Origin: Toxonevra muliebris
Taxonomy: Eukaryota > Arthropoda > Insecta > Diptera > Pallopteridae
NCBI GenBank assembly: GCA_963691655.1
Contig: OY829328.1
Location: 78,000,400 to 78,064,399 of the forward strand
Reading direction: 5' to 3'
Length of the DNA stretch: 64,000 nucleotides
A program made the translations under genes and the position numbers. Below, piece after piece: positions 31,400 to 45,600 of this stretch. Under the pieces are notes generated by a model. The model was not told the origin of the DNA. It searched no databases and saw only the letters and a program-made list of their open reading frames with translations. Position 1 is the stretch's first letter. Each line of letters begins with the position of its first letter.

Positions 31400-33480
31400 T
31401 GAAACTTGAAAAAATCATTTCGCTGAAGGAAAAAATTTTAGAAGAATCGACTTATTTTTCGACTACGGGGAAGACCCCATTCAGAAAAAGATTAAAAATA
31501 ATATTTTTTATGTTCAAGTTATTCAAGAGAGCTCACACCCCCTCCTCCCACTTTGAACTTCTAAAAATCAAAAAGAAATATGAAAGAGGATTTTTTGCTT
31601 TTTAACCTTTTATTCCGTTTAATGTAAGCTTTTCTTAAATTACTTAGGGATTGCATAGTTTTGGATTGTTGCTTGAAGAACTGGCTAGAAAGTTTGAAAG
31701 AATATGTTTTACTCCTTAATCAATTACTACTACTACTAAGTATTATGACACAACAGCTTATAGTAGAGGGCCTAGATCGAGGTTTTCGCCTCGTTTAATG
31801 AAAAAAGAGAAAGTTGAACAGAGATTGAATTGTTGCTGGGAAAAAAATCTAATAATTCGATTGATGATATATGTATACTGAGTATTCGAATTTATATCGA
31901 TATAGATCGGTACTATCAAAATGCTTTAGATCTATAAAACTATCCGGCGTTATTTGTATAAATAGATATTTTTTCCTTTCTCAAATATCCAGATCAAACA
32001 GTAGTATTCAGATCTAACTATATATGTCTTTCTCGAACATCTGAAGCAATCTCGGATATTCGGATCTAACAAGGTTGGAATATCTGGATCTATATCGGAT
32101 ATCCGCATCTATCTGGCATATCTAAGTCTAACTCTGATATCCAATTCTATCTCAATATCCAAATATATCTCGTATATATGTTTTATCTTAGATACTCAGA
32201 TTAATCTCGGATATCTGAATTTATTTTGGAACTGTCTGGAAATCCGGATTCGTCTTTAATATTCGGATAGACAAAGATTTCTATACTTAAAAGAACTAAG
32301 TAGTATACACAAAAATTTTCTATCAATTTATAACAACGAAAACATCCTCCCTCTCTTCTACTTCAACTCCTAAATCTTATATTTGCTACTGATTCCAACT
32401 AGGTACATTTCTGCTACCTAAATATTTGTTCAAGTTAAGGTACAGTAAAATCTGTGAATAAAAAATAAAAAAATGAATTTCAATAATCTTGAAAAGAATT
32501 TGATTTGATATTCTCAAATCAAATTCTGCTTAATTCAAATAAAAAACAAAACCTTCAGTTTCAAGTATTATTTTTTCTTGTTTGTCAATTTTTTTTAAAA
32601 GCAAAACCAAACTCAATAACTCAAATTTATTTTTGTTAGCGCTGTAAGCTTTAAAAATAATTTTATAACATTTCCGTTTCCCATTTCCTGGGTAGGGTAG
32701 AAAAATCAAATCAAAAAATAAAACAAATAAATGTCAAAATGTTTGGTATTTTTCTTTTCAACAATGTCAACTGAAATTGTTTGTTTCGTTAACAATTTAA
32801 AGCACACACGAAAAAAAGGAAGGAAAACAAAACTTAAAAAAAATACAAATAGAACAAAAAACAAAAAAAAAAAACGTTATACTAATCCAATTATATTGAA
32901 ACTAAGGAACTTGTACACTAGCTCGAGATAAAGAAAAAAAATAAAAACAAAAAATTACACCATGGGGAAGCACCCAATTTTGTTATGAAAATACACAGCC
33001 ATACAAACTCACACATACGCACACACATTTGTAGTAGCCACATTTACACTCATATACACAATTAAACCCACGAATACATACGCACAAAGAATGCATGGGA
33101 AAAACCACACACGCAAAGAGAAACTCACACACACATACCATATACCATATGAATGTAGACAAACAAAAGTTTTCCAATAAAATTTCAATGCTAAAACAAA
33201 CAAAACACACAGCTACATACGTACACATTTATTCATATATTGATACAAACACACTCACAATTTCATCGATTGTGCGTGCAAGTTTAAGGTATTCATTCCA
33301 GGCTCTCACTGAATAAAATCAAATAAACGTATGTATGTATGTATGTATTTGCTATTGCAAGGTTCACAGTGTACCTTCACAGTGTATGCAAAAAAATCAT
33401 AGACGCTTAAGTAGAACAATTTTATTCTCGAGACTTTTTTTTATTACACTGTGCAACAATTTGAAGCTTTATAAATTTGA
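31400..33480. other. Intergenic, with degenerate GATATC-rich repeats
   Basis: 31860-32270 is an old array of words like CTCGGATATCTGGATCTA with poor periodicity. 33000-33260 is rich in CA/ACAC. ORFs are weak and unrecognised. Confidence 0.45.
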
Positions 33481-35215
33481 CTAGCTGACCCGGCAGACGT
33501 TGTTCTGCCCTTTCTACGAAGAAGCGGGAAAATTGAAGTTTATTTCAATGAAGAAGAATGAAGTTTCTTGGTGCTTAAAATTGAACATTGGTAATGACAA
33601 TTCAAGCTTAAAGGACGTACAAATTCTAGATTTAAAAATAAGGCATCAAAATTGGTATTTTTAGAAGTATTTAATTTGCAGAAGAATATCGAAGACCGTT
33701 CTAGAAGTTATATCTAATTTCAAAAACTATTTAAAAATATCGACCCATTTGCTATTTATTATAAAAATAGAATTTATTACAGCGCCACCTATCGGATTTT
33801 GACATAGCTGGCAGGTTCTTGAGATATTTCATAAATAACTAGAGATAATAGTAAAAAATAAATCTGGTATTGATAAATAATACTTCCATACTAAGATATC
33901 CCGTAATAAAAATTCAGGGTCAACCCACCCATATTATTGTTGTAGCATGGAATTGTTGATTCAATAAAGAAGCAGTATAAAGATAGCAGAAAAAGAAGTA
34001 GAAAAATAGTTAAACATAGTAGTACAAAAATAGTAAAAATGAAGTAGAAATAGTGGTAGAAATAATAGTAAAAAATAGTGGTAGAAAAAACTGTAAAAAA
34101 GTAGTAAAAAATAGTAGTGAAAAATGGTGGAAAGTTGAAGTAGAAAATAAGCAAAAACGTATTAAAAAAGTAGTAGAAAATATTGGTTGAAAAAGTAGTA
34201 GAAAATAAGAAAAATTTGCAGAAAAAAAGAAGTTTAAAAGTAGTAGAAAATAGTAGTAGAAATAGTAGTAGAGTTAGTAGTGGAAATAGTAGTAGAAAAT
34301 TAAAAGTGAGTGAAGTGAAGCATGGTGTCACACCCACTAATCCAACAAACTGAAACAATTTAAACTTTAGTACCGTAAAATAAATGCGACTTAAGATATC
34401 TCATAATGGAAATTTAGGTTATATAGAAGATGCCACACCCAATTTGTCAACCCCACCCATATTTTTGTTGTAGCATAGCATTGTCAATTCTCGTTATTGT
34501 ACCAAATTTCTGTTTCTGTGCTCTAAATGGTTCTTGAGATATACCTGAAAAACTATTAGGATTATATGGGAGGTGCCACGCCCACTTTCCTAAAAATCAT
34601 TGTGAATAGCTATGTTTCATTCTTCCGCCCAAGAAAATATATTCTGGAAATATGACTTCAATCGGTCCAGCCGTTTAGAAGTTACACGATATCTTAATAA
34701 AGTTAGACCTAGGAAATTTTGACCTTCAATGACCTTAACTACTTTTTGGTTGGAAATATTTTCCTCAAAACATGTTTATTATTTTTTCAACGGTAAATCC
34801 TATTATATAAAGGCATTACAGCAAAAAAAAAACAAAAAAAAAAAGACTAGTAGTTTGTCGAAAATTAATTTCTGGACAAAAGTTGGACTTAGGTGGTTTT
34901 GACCTTGAATGACTTCAACTATTTTTTGTTGGAGAATCTTTTTCCTGAATAATGTTTATTATCTTTTCTAACTATTGAACCAGTACAAGGGGATTATAAA
35001 AAAAAATAAATTTTTTCTTTCAAGGGTTAATTTCTTTAAAAAAAGTTAGACAGGTAATTTCGACCTTGGCTGACCCCAATTACCTTTCGATTGGGAACAT
35101 TTTTCACCAAAACCTAATGATAGGTTTCGCGTTCATTTACCCGGTATAGTCATATATTGAATAGTGGCTTCATATAACACCCAAAAGGGTGAGTAAGGCG
35201 TATCGGGGGAGTGTT
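33481..35215 (+). repeat. Dispersed noncoding repeat headed by CGGCAGACGTTGTTCTGCC
   Basis: Begins with the short inverted repeat GGCAGA...TCTGCC in a CTAGCTGACC context. It continues through GCGCCACCTATCGG, GGTGCCACGCCCACTTTCCT and ATCGGTCCAGCCGTTTAGAA, words that recur in many insect genomic repeats as I recall. 34690-35100 is a roughly 125-bp tandem repeat (TTAGACCTAGG...TTTTGACCTTCAATGA). The last part (TATAGTCATATATTGAATAGTGG...) is found inverted at about 51060-51150. No ORF supported; class unknown. Confidence 0.6.
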
Positions 35216-35319
35216 ACAGTCTAAGTAATTTTTTTCCTTCCTTCCATGATAAACAGATATGGTATTGATTCAATCAACTATATATTCTCTACTTGTATTG
35301 CCCGGCCAAGGTCAAAAAT

Positions 35320-35745
35320 ACCACACTGGGTAAATATTTCATAAGGTTTCAAAATATTTATTTAAAACTAGGCCTGGGTAAATATTTCTTCGAGAATTTA
35401 AACGATTTATCCAAGACTGGGTCTAGGGAAGCTAATATCTTTTATAACTTATAAACACTTAATTGGGTAAATATTTCTTCAAGCGTATAAACGTAAAACT
35501 AGAAAAATATTTTTCTAATTATTCAGAACTGGGAGTGAAGGAGTTACTATCAATCATAAACTATATTCACTTAATCGAGCAAATATTTCTTCGAGATCTC
35601 AACAGATTTAAAGAAAATTCGACCTTGGGAAACTATTAACTCTCATGAGCTTATACTCCTATCTGAGCAAATATTTATTCGAAGGCTCAGAATGATTTAT
35701 ACAGGACTGGAGCAAAGAGGAAATATTTTTTATACAGCCCACAAT
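35320..35745. repeat. Degenerate ~100-bp tandem repeat
   Basis: The word AAATATTTCTTCGAG or close variants recurs near 35328, 35378, 35470, 35581 and 35667. Each is followed by an ACTGGG- or TTATAC-type context. Highly diverged. Confidence 0.55.
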
Positions 35746-35795
35746 AGTCCAGTAGTCTTAATGTTTAAAACAACACATACTATATACTAATACTA

Positions 35796-36395
35796 TAATA
35801 CTATGTTCCCACTAAGTCGTAATTGCGTGGTTTCGATCATTACCGTGGTTTCAGCTGAAACTGCGTTAAAGTGCTCAATTTTGGCATATACAAATATTAA
35901 TGTCAAAGGAAAACAAGGGAATGAGGTGGTTCCAAAAATACCGCATTCGAAGCTGAGCAGAAATGTAATGCAACCCTGAATGTGTTTACTGAAATGAATT
36001 TGCTCTGGCATTTCTATACAACTTGATTAATATGGAGTAACGAAAATATAAAAAAAGACATTTGTGGAGTGCGCAGGAAGATGAGCAGAACGAACAAATG
36101 GCGGAGGAGCCGCGGCATAACAATTGAAGCTTTCTCCTATACACTTTTATTTCGTTGTTAAATATTTCGTTTATTATTTTGATTCTCTTCGTATTCAAAT
36201 GGTTAAGACCGAAATATTTAGCAATAATTATATTAGCCGCCGGTATTTTACAACAAGAAATAAACAATGAACTGTCAAATGAAGCCATAATCTAAAATAA
36301 GCAAAACCAACTTCAGATTTAGAAACGATTGCAGTTTCGTTGAAAACCATTTCCACGAAACTACGCAATTTCGGCTCAGTGTGAACATGGTATTA
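35796..36395. mobile_element. 600-bp MITE with long inverted ends
   Basis: Left end TAATACTATGTTCCCACTAA, then GTCGTAATTGCGTGGTTTCG. The reverse complement of the right end is TAATACCATGTTCACACTGA, then GCCGAAATTGCGTAGTTTCG. That is about 40 bases with few mismatches. No transposase ORF, so non-autonomous. Superfamily not assigned. Confidence 0.75.
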
Positions 36396-37360
36396 ACCTA
36401 TTTCAATAATTTTCTTATTTTAGAAAAAAAATTCACTCAAATTAGAAATGTTTAAATTCCAGTCGAGGATATTATAAAATGATATTCCTTTATTGCAACG
36501 CCTCTCAAAAATCGAGGATGTTTTCAAGCACATGATGAATATTTTTTTTAGAAACTAATTTTTTTTTTTATTAAAATATAATTTTATAACTGAATAGAAT
36601 TTTTGATACTCATTGTGAAGGATCAAATTTTCCCTAAACTATCCTATAACAGCTTCCTATTGGCATCAAATTTTTAGTGCCTACTGTACCACAATTGACA
36701 TTGTAAGTAAAGAAGGAAGAAATAAAAATATTGTAATAGTCAGAAACAATGAAAATATACACAATTCTTTCATTTTTCGTTACGTTTTCGATTTTTGTGT
36801 ATTTTGTTTATTTTATTTTGCCCATTTGCGCAAGCAAAATAGAGAAAAACTATATTCGTTTGGTTTGTTTGACTCTGCGGCCTTTTATGTAAAATAGTCA
36901 CGTTTTAACGCTTACAATAGAATTTGTAAATCAACATTATTTCTTTTTATGTATGTATGCAATACTATAGTATTGTATTAAAGAGCAAATAGGATATGTG
37001 AATATGAAAACACATGGGGATAATATCCCAGTGGAGGAATGCAAGTGATTTAGGAAGTTATTGAGAGCGCTTTCATGAGAGCTGCTGAAGCTGAAGAGCT
37101 TTAAGAAAAGTTGAAAAACGGTTGGAATAGAGACTCTCACACACTTTCCAGAAACGTGAAGTTTATTTCAGGGGATTCTCAACTAACACTGTACCACAAA
37201 ATTAGACTTAAAAAGAGTATCTAAGTTTTAGTCCAATTTTTTTGAAATTTTTGTTTTTTGGCAGCTGATCACGAATCTATACAATTTTTTTTCAGGTCAG
37301 GTTAGAGCAGGTTTCGTGTATATTCGTAAATCTTCGTTTTTTGAAAATTTGGTAAGGTAA
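36396..37360. other. Intergenic sequence, no gene seen
   Basis: AT-rich, with poly-T and poly-A tracts. No supported feature. Confidence 0.4.
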
Positions 37361-37439
37361 GGGGTTCATGGATGAATTTTTGTTTTTTCATCCGAAACTC
37401 TTGAAATGGCATAATTCGTATAGAAAAGAAAAAAAAAAA

Positions 37440-37975
37440 AAAACAAGAAAAAAATCCTTAATCCTTTCATGTCCAAATTTTAATGGGGCTTGATACAAAC
37501 TTTTTCATCCAAAAACTCTTAAAATTGCATATTTTGTGTAAAATAGCAACAAAAAAAAGACAGAAAAAAATTCTTAACCCTTCCATGCCCGAATTTTAAT
37601 GGGGCATGATAGAAACTTTTTCATTCAAAACCCTTAAAATTACATAATTCGTGTAGCAAAGCAAAAAAAAAAGAAATCCTTAACCCTTTCATGACCGAAT
37701 TATGGAGCTTGATACAAACTTTTTCATCCAAAACTCTTAAAAGTGCATAATTAGTTTAGAATAGCAAAAAAAAGACATAAAAAAGTCTTAACCCTTTCAT
37801 TCCCACATTTTGATAAGGCGTGATATAAACTTTTTCATCCAAAACTCTTAAAATTCCATAATTCGTGTAGAAAAGTAAAAAAAAAAAGCAAACAAAAAAA
37901 TCCTTAACCCTTTCATGCCCGAATTTTGATGGGGCTTGATAGAAACATTTTGTACCGAAATTATGATTATCATGA
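37440..37975. repeat. ~110-bp tandem repeat, five copies
   Basis: TTAACCCTTTCATGCCCGAA or a variant starts each unit near 37455, 37574, 37680, 37788 and 37902. GGGGCTTGATA, CTTTTTCATCCAAAACTCTT and CATAATTCGTGTAG follow, then a poly-A stretch. Confidence 0.8.
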
Positions 37976-37984
37976 GATAAGGCG

Positions 37985-39015
37985 AGAATGGAATTTTAGA
38001 CCAGTAGTTATAGAGATCGTGAGGTTTTCTGTCAGTAGTTAAGAAAATCGTGAGGCTTTTCAGTGGAAGTTAAAGAGATCGTGAGTTTTTCCATCAGTAC
38101 TTAAAGAAAACGTGAGGCTTTTTTTAAGAAATCGTGAGGTTTCTATCAGTAGATCAGGAGAGCGTGAGTTTTGTTTTGAAAGTTGCCAATTAGATCTTGA
38201 GTTTTTTACGAGTGTCAGATTTTCTACAACTAGTTAAGAAGATCGTGATTTATTCCAACAGAAGTTAAGGAGAATGTCAGGTTTTATCACAAGAGGTAAA
38301 GAAATCGTTAAAGTTTTCAAAAAAAAAGTTAAGGAGGCCGTGAGATCAGCAGTTAAGAAGAATATCACGGTTTTTACTAATAGTTAAGGAGATCGTAAGA
38401 TTTTCAATAGTTAATGAGAGCGTTAGTTTTTGCAACAGAAATTAAAGATAATGTCAGGTATTTTCATAGGAGTTAAGGAAATCTAAAGGTTTCCTGCTAA
38501 AGGTCAAGGAGAGTTTGAATTTTTCTATTTGTAGTTGAAAAGATCTTGAGCTTTTCCACCAGTAGCTAAGGAGAGTGTTGGAGTTTCTATCAATAGTTAA
38601 AGCTATTGTGTGTTGTTCCAGTGGTAGCTAAAAAGAGTATCAGATTTTCCGGCAGTAGTTAATTAAACCGTGAGTTTTTCTGAAATAAGTCAAAAATAGT
38701 GTCAGGCATTTCCACAGTAGTTAACGAAATCACGAGGTCTTCTGCTTGTTGTTAAGGAATTTTTGCATTTTTGTTGTTGTTAAGGACATCTAGAGTTTTT
38801 ACGAACAGTAGTTAGAAAGAGTGCCTGGCTTTCTATTAGTAGTTAAGTAGATCGTGAGTTATTCAAACAGCAGTTAAGAAGAATGGCAGGTTTTCCAGGG
38901 GTTTTTTTTTTAAAGAAGTCAAGTAGCTAAAGAAGTTAAGGAAATATTGAAGTTTTCCATCAATAGCTACGAAAAACGTGAGATTTTGCAGCAGTAGTTA
39001 AGAAGAGCGTGAGTT
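37985..39015. repeat. Degenerate ~37-bp tandem array
   Basis: The words AGTTAAGGAGATCGTGAG and TTTTCCATCAGTAG alternate through the whole stretch with strong divergence. No ORF. Confidence 0.65.
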
Positions 39016-39600
39016 TTTCCAAATGAACCTATGGAAGCAATAAATCGAAAATCGAACTTGTTTTCTGACTTGCTGAAGTACTTCAAAATAAATACTTTTT
39101 AAAGCGCCTTCCTTCAACAAACGAAAAAATGCTTCACCGATACTTGTGGAGTAGTCGAAGTTGCCTACTACAGAGAAGCAACAAATCTTCCCCACTGGGT
39201 TAAACATAAATGTAGTTACAACTTTAAAGCAGCACCATGCGTGCTACGTTCGTTCTTTCATGTGTTTGTATGTGTGTATGAAGCATTCGAGAAAATTCTA
39301 GCTAAAAAGGAAATATACACTTTGATAGTAGTAGTTTTCATAGAAGTAATATAAGTTTCCGTTAACGACTTCCGATGCTCTACGCTACTGTTCTGCTCAT
39401 TCAAAATGAACAATATAATTCTTAAGGTGTTCTTGTGTTTAAAGGAGGATAGCAAAAGAAGCAAGAAATAATAAAATAAGAGATTATCTTTATATATGCA
39501 TATATAGGAGTACAAAACGAGAGATTTAAGTTTGAAGTTGAAATATTTTTCATTTCTTCCTAATAAAAATTTAAATTGTAAATTCTCTAATTTCACTTAC
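39016..39600. other. Intron sequence downstream of the last GalNAc-transferase exon
   Basis: AT-rich, no repeat pattern. The GTAAGTGA donor of the exon is at 39593-39600. Confidence 0.45.
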
Positions 39601-42600
39601 CTTATGCCGCTTACGTTCACGTTCCGGCACAGCATGCCAATTAAATTGTAAATTCCAGTCGAAACCGCCAACATTAACACCACCCGAATCGCGATAGTGA
39701 TATTCCAATGTAGTATCATCGATAACATCAATTACAGGACAAACAACGGTCGTATCATTCCGGGCAATACGGTCGAGTAGAGGTTCTAGCCAGCCTGCGA
39801 AATGAATAATTGGTTTGGGTTATAATTAAAATAAACATATTTTACGGATACAAATAGACAGGAGAGGTGGGTGGGGTGGGGTGGGGTGGGGTGGGGTGAG
39901 GAGGAAAAAAGTAGCATATGTGTTATATACACAAAAAGGACGCGATTAAAATTATGTTGTGCATAGAACATAGAAATCGATCCATTAGCTAAACTGATAT
40001 GGTAGATTTGTATAGAATTTTCTTTTTTTGATGAGGAAGAATTATTTTTTATGCCGGTAAAATTTGCCGATACAAGGGTTTTGATTTCGGAAATAGATAG
40101 GCTAAAATAGGCTAAGCCTTTTTTTACTTTCGATGATTTCAATAATTTGGAGTTAAATCAAAACCAGGAGAGCTTACAAAAAATCCTTTCAAGACCAACT
40201 GAAATACTTTATAATCCAATTCTATTCACTTTTTCTCATATATTCCCCTCAAAATTGTTATGATAATCACTATTGATTACTCGGACAGAACGACAGAATT
40301 GTTTTATTAATCTCATAGTCATAAATTAAATTTCCTTAGAACTCTGCAAAAGCTGGCATATGACCGCTATTATCACTCAAATCATAATTTTTCACAAACG
40401 AAACGAAAAATTAAATGAAATTTTTACCCTTTTCGAATGATTCCACTATCTTGCCCAAACAAGGTCACATCACACACTGCTGGATATCATTAATCATAAA
40501 AATAAATGGATTTGTTGGTATTTTTCTTTTTTCCATTTTTTCTATTTGATGTGTGCATAATTTTATTTGCCTGATTTTTGTTTGTTTTTACTATACCACA
40601 TATATACATACAAAAAATTCTATGATTCTTCTATCTCATAAAATTTAACCAAGTATCCGTAAATCCAATAAGCACTAAATTTCATTTGACCCCAAAATAT
40701 AATAGTAAAAAAAAAAATTTACAAACCTAAATCAAAAATGAATGTTATGAAGTTATCTAAATCAGAAAGGGGTTAACTATACAAATTAAATTACGAGCTG
40801 CGCATAAATAAGGAAATGAAAATAAGAGAATGAAAGACGTGGTAGAAAAAAAAGTAAGTAGGCAGGTTGTCTCAAGTAAGTAGAGGATACTCAACAACAA
40901 CAATTGGTTATTTCCGTTGTAGTAGAGTATTCTTAAAAACCGAGCTCATCTACACAATTGAAAATATAAACCACAAACAAGGTGGGATTTCCATTTAAAT
41001 GAAAGAAGAATTTAAAAAAAAAGAACACAATGTTTGTAGGTATTTTTCTATGAATTTTAATTTTATGAATATACCATGACAGTGTACGCGACTGTGTGGG
41101 TGAATATTAACAGTGAGAAGAGCAAAGTGTAACCAGAAGAAAAAGTATGTGACTCTATAGATAACTTCCATTTTTATATCCGAAAATCAGAAACTTGTTA
41201 ACTTTCATAATATCTAAAGTAAAGTATGAGTAGAGTGTTAGTAGAGTGTGAGTAGAGTATGAATACAGTAGAGTACGAGCAGATTATGAGTAGGGTATCA
41301 GTACAGTAAGAGTAGAATATGAGTAAAGTATAAGTAAAGAATAATAAGAGTATGAGTAGAGTATGAGTATAGAGCATAACTAGATTATGAGTAGTTATCA
41401 GTAGAGTATGAGTAGAGTATGAGTAGAGTATCAGTAAAGTATGAGTAGAATATGAGTAGAATATGAGTAGAGTATGAGTACATTAAGAGTGGAATATGAG
41501 TAGAGTATGAGTAGAGTATGAGTAGAGAATGAGTAGAGTATGAGTAGAGTATGAGTAGAGTATGAGTAGAGTATGAGTAGAATATGAGTAGAGTATGAGT
41601 ACAGTAAGAGTGGAATATGAGTAGAGTATGAGTATAGTATAAGTAGAGAATAATAAGAGTATAAGTAGAGAATAATAAGAGTATGAGTATAGAGCATAAA
41701 TTGATTATGAGTAGTGTATGAGTAGAGTATGTGTAGAGTATGAGTAGAATATGAGTAGAGTATGAGTAGAGTATGAGTAGAGTATGAGTAGAGTATGAAT
41801 AGAGTATGATTAGAGTATGAGTAGGGTATGAGTAGAGTATGAGTAGAGTATGGGTAGAGTATGATTAGAGTATGAGTAGAGTATGAGTACAGTATGAGTA
41901 GAGTATGAGTAGAATATGAGTAGAATATGAGTAGAATATGAGTAGAGTAGAGTATGAGTAGAGTATGATTAGAGTATGAGTAGAGTATGATTAGAGTATG
42001 AGTAGAGTATGAGTAGAGTATGAGTAGAGTATGAGTAGAGTATGAGTAGAGTATGAGTAGAGTATGAGTAGAGTATGAGTAGAGTATGAGTAGAGTATGA
42101 GTAGAGTATGAGTAGAGTATGAGTAGAGTATGAGTAGAGTATGAGTAGAGTGTAGTATGAGTAGAGTATGAGTAGAGTATGGGTAGAGTATGATTAGAGT
42201 ATGATTAGAGTATGATTAGAGTATGAGTAGAGTATGAGTACAGTATGAGTAGAATATGAGTAAAGTATGAGTAGAGTATGAGTAGAATGTGAACAGAACG
42301 TGAATAGAATATGAATAGAGAATGAGTGGAATGAACGACTTCGATAGTCTAGTGAGTAGAGCACTAAACTTTCATCCAGGAGGATCAGGTACGATTCCCT
42401 TCTTCGTCTGGTGGCTAATTCTCATAATCTTTTTATACTCACTATCAATATGAAGTGTATGAGAATTGTAAGAAGGCGTAAAAGTATACATACATCTTGG
42501 TTGGTAATGACAAAAAATCAAGCTGATAAAAATTGCCACATCGCTGTTCGGAATCGGCGTTAAATTGTAGGTTCAACTATGTGGTATCACAATGGGCCAA

Positions 42601-45600
42601 TCAGGCCTAAGTGTGTCTTTCGACAGCCACTCTTACCTAACCTAATGAGTAGACTATGAATAGAGTATGAGTAGAGAATGAGTAGAGTATGAGTAAGGTA
42701 TGAGTAGAGTATGAAAAAATATGAAGAGAGCACTGGCGGATGCAATAGGGTGTTTTGGGCTTCAAACAACCTCTTTCTCCTCCCCTACACCCCCTTCCCG
42801 ATGAAAATCTCATACATTTTGATAGTTGGTCATGAATAATGCAACCAACTAAACTGTTGTTTTTTTTTAAGTATACTCATTTCATTTCGATTCACATCCT
42901 TTTAAAATTCATTCCTTTTTTATTTATTTTTTTCGACAAGAAAAAAAGTACATCAAAAAAGCAACTGCAACCGCTTCTAATGTCTACAACGACTTTTGTT
43001 CTATACTCGCACCATATGTATTTTGTTTTACTTTTAATAAAAACTGAACTGAGTGAGATACTGAGCAAAGGTCCACGTTGGGTGGAAAACTTCAAACATA
43101 TGCACGCCCAGCAGGTCCCGTACATTAAATTTTCGAAAATTTTTGATATTGTTTTTTGTTTTCCTGACTTTTCTTCAGCTCTGGTTAAACGTATATTCGC
43201 AAAAGCAAAGAAAATTTGGAAACAAGAGTGTTCTGCTCTACAGGTTTCGCAGCTGAGAACTATTTTGACTGTTAATACCAATTTGGAATATTCGTGCTTC
43301 GACTTCTGTAACTTTTTCAGAACTCAACCGGTGCTATTGAGGAAAATTTCTAGTCAGGATTAAGTCAGGGTGTAATGTCAATTGATGTGCTCTCCGTCGT
43401 TGAAGAACTTGAACTTGATTTAATGCTTAATTTTAATGTTGACAAAATTGTCAGTAAAAATACGTGCACTTTCATATCTTTTTTCTCTGCGCAAATGCAC
43501 TTTTTTTAATAATTTTTCTTGAATACGAATTATCCATAAACCTAAATTTTCAGTTGGCAGCATTAGTCATGAATCAAAAAAGTATCAAAAGGACGAAAAA
43601 TTTAAGAATTCCTCTCAGGGAATCTGTGCATACGATGGCGGAGTAGAGTATGAAAGTGGATTAGGGATCAAGACGAGTATTTAATGCTGAAACTGGCACA
43701 ATTTTAATTTCAAACTAGATATTTTTGAACGTAGTTTAATAAAACTTATAAAAAAGACAAAAATAAATATGGTATTAAAAATATGTAATTAACTCATCTG
43801 TTTTATCTTATCAAATAAAAATCCTTTAAATAAAAATTAATAATATTCAGAGAATTTATTTATAACAAATTTAATGTTTTGCATATGTATTGCACACAAA
43901 TTGGTAGTTATGCCCAGTAGGAAATGTGAAGATTTGTCGGTAATAAATGTAAATCTGATAACTACATCAACTTTAGGTACCTATTCGATAAAAAAAAAGA
44001 AAACATTGCTGATCCATTGTGTAAGCTTTTGGTTAAGCAGAGTGTTATAAATGGGTGAAAGTAGGCCTCAAAGTAAACTACTTCCACATTTCAGACTGAA
44101 TATAGACATTAAGCACCATTCAGGGAATATGAGCCAGAATTGATTAGGGACAATGGCAGGTGATTTAAATTTTATATTAGCCAGAAGCGATTTAATCAAA
44201 ATAAACTTAAGCGAACAAACTCTTGCTCAGTTAAGAAATTTCCTTCTGGGTAAAATATAGTAGTTCTACATTCATTCACAACTTGATGAACTGTTAGTAT
44301 AACATTTATTTTTCTTTGCTATTAATACATTTCCACATAGCTTCACAAAAAAAAGTCTATTATGCAATATTGTTGAAATAACTTATATTTTTTATTCATT
44401 GAAAAAACTCAGGTGAAAATAATAAATATTTAAATTGTTTATTTATTTTTTATTATTATTATTATTATTTATATGCCATATAGGTACCTAATAAATTTGA
44501 ATAAACTTCACACTTTTCATACATATTTTTATATAAAATAAAATTCAATATTTACTTTTCAGTATATTTCATTCTTTCGCTTCATTGAATTGTGTGTGGA
44601 AACGCCAACGGAAATGAATTTTTTGTCATTTTGTGTAGATTGTTTTTCGAAAATATTTATTGAATGAATTTTTTTTCGATATTTTTTTTTGTATTGGTAT
44701 ATTGTATTGGATACAAAAAATCATGACAACAAAATTTTCTTTTATGAATTTATAAATAAAAATTATTTTAAATTGCAATCTTTAAAATTTGTTTCTTTAA
44801 AACGATATGAAAATAGAAAAAGTGTAAGAACTAAATATAGAGAGAAAAGTTTAAACCCGAACTAAAAAAGGTACAAAACAATCTCAAAATAGACAAAATG
44901 ATCTGGGAATAGATAAACAAAATGATATAAGAATCGACAGAAATTAGGGCCTAAATATAGAGAGAAAGATCTCAAACAATATGATCTAAAAATAGACAAA
45001 ATGATCTGGAAAAGCTAAAAGATTTTAAAAATTGACCAGATGATCTAAAAGTAGACAAAGGGATCTGAAAAAAAGGTATTGAAATATACAAAAAATCCCA
45101 AAATAGACAAAAAAATATAGAAAACGATCCGAAATCGAAAAAAAACGCCCTAAACCCCATCTAAAAAAGGTAGAAAATGATCTAGAAACGGACAAAATGA
45201 TCTGGAAACAGATAAACAATTTTAAAAATAGACAAAATGATGTAAAAATAGACCAAATGATCTGAAAACAGAAAAAAGATCTTAAAAATAGACCAGATGA
45301 TCTAAAAGTAGACAAAAGGATCTAAAAAAAATCTTAAAATATACAAATAAACCCAAAAAAAACCGAATGCCCTAAAAATGTACAAAACGATCCGAAATCG
45401 GGCAAAAAGCCCTAAACCCGGTGTAAAAAAGGTAGAAAATAATCTAGAAATGAACAAAATGATCAGGAAATAGAGTACCGATCTAAAAAATAGACAAAAT
45501 GATCTAGAATTAGATAAAAGGATCTAAAAGAAGATCTTAAAATTTACAAAAAATCTCAAAACAGACAAAATGCCTTAAAAATATAGAAAACGATCCGAAA

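Noticed and set aside
33891..34358. 155-codon minus-strand ORF rich in Phe/Leu/Tyr
   Set aside because: Arises from an AGTAGAAAA simple repeat inside the dispersed element.
42345..42410. tRNA gene
   Set aside because: A and B boxes are present but no acceptor stem closes; a SINE with tail and target duplication explains it better.
42892..43281. 129-codon minus-strand ORF
   Set aside because: Antisense of the hAT fragment, which has recognisable family residues on the plus strand.
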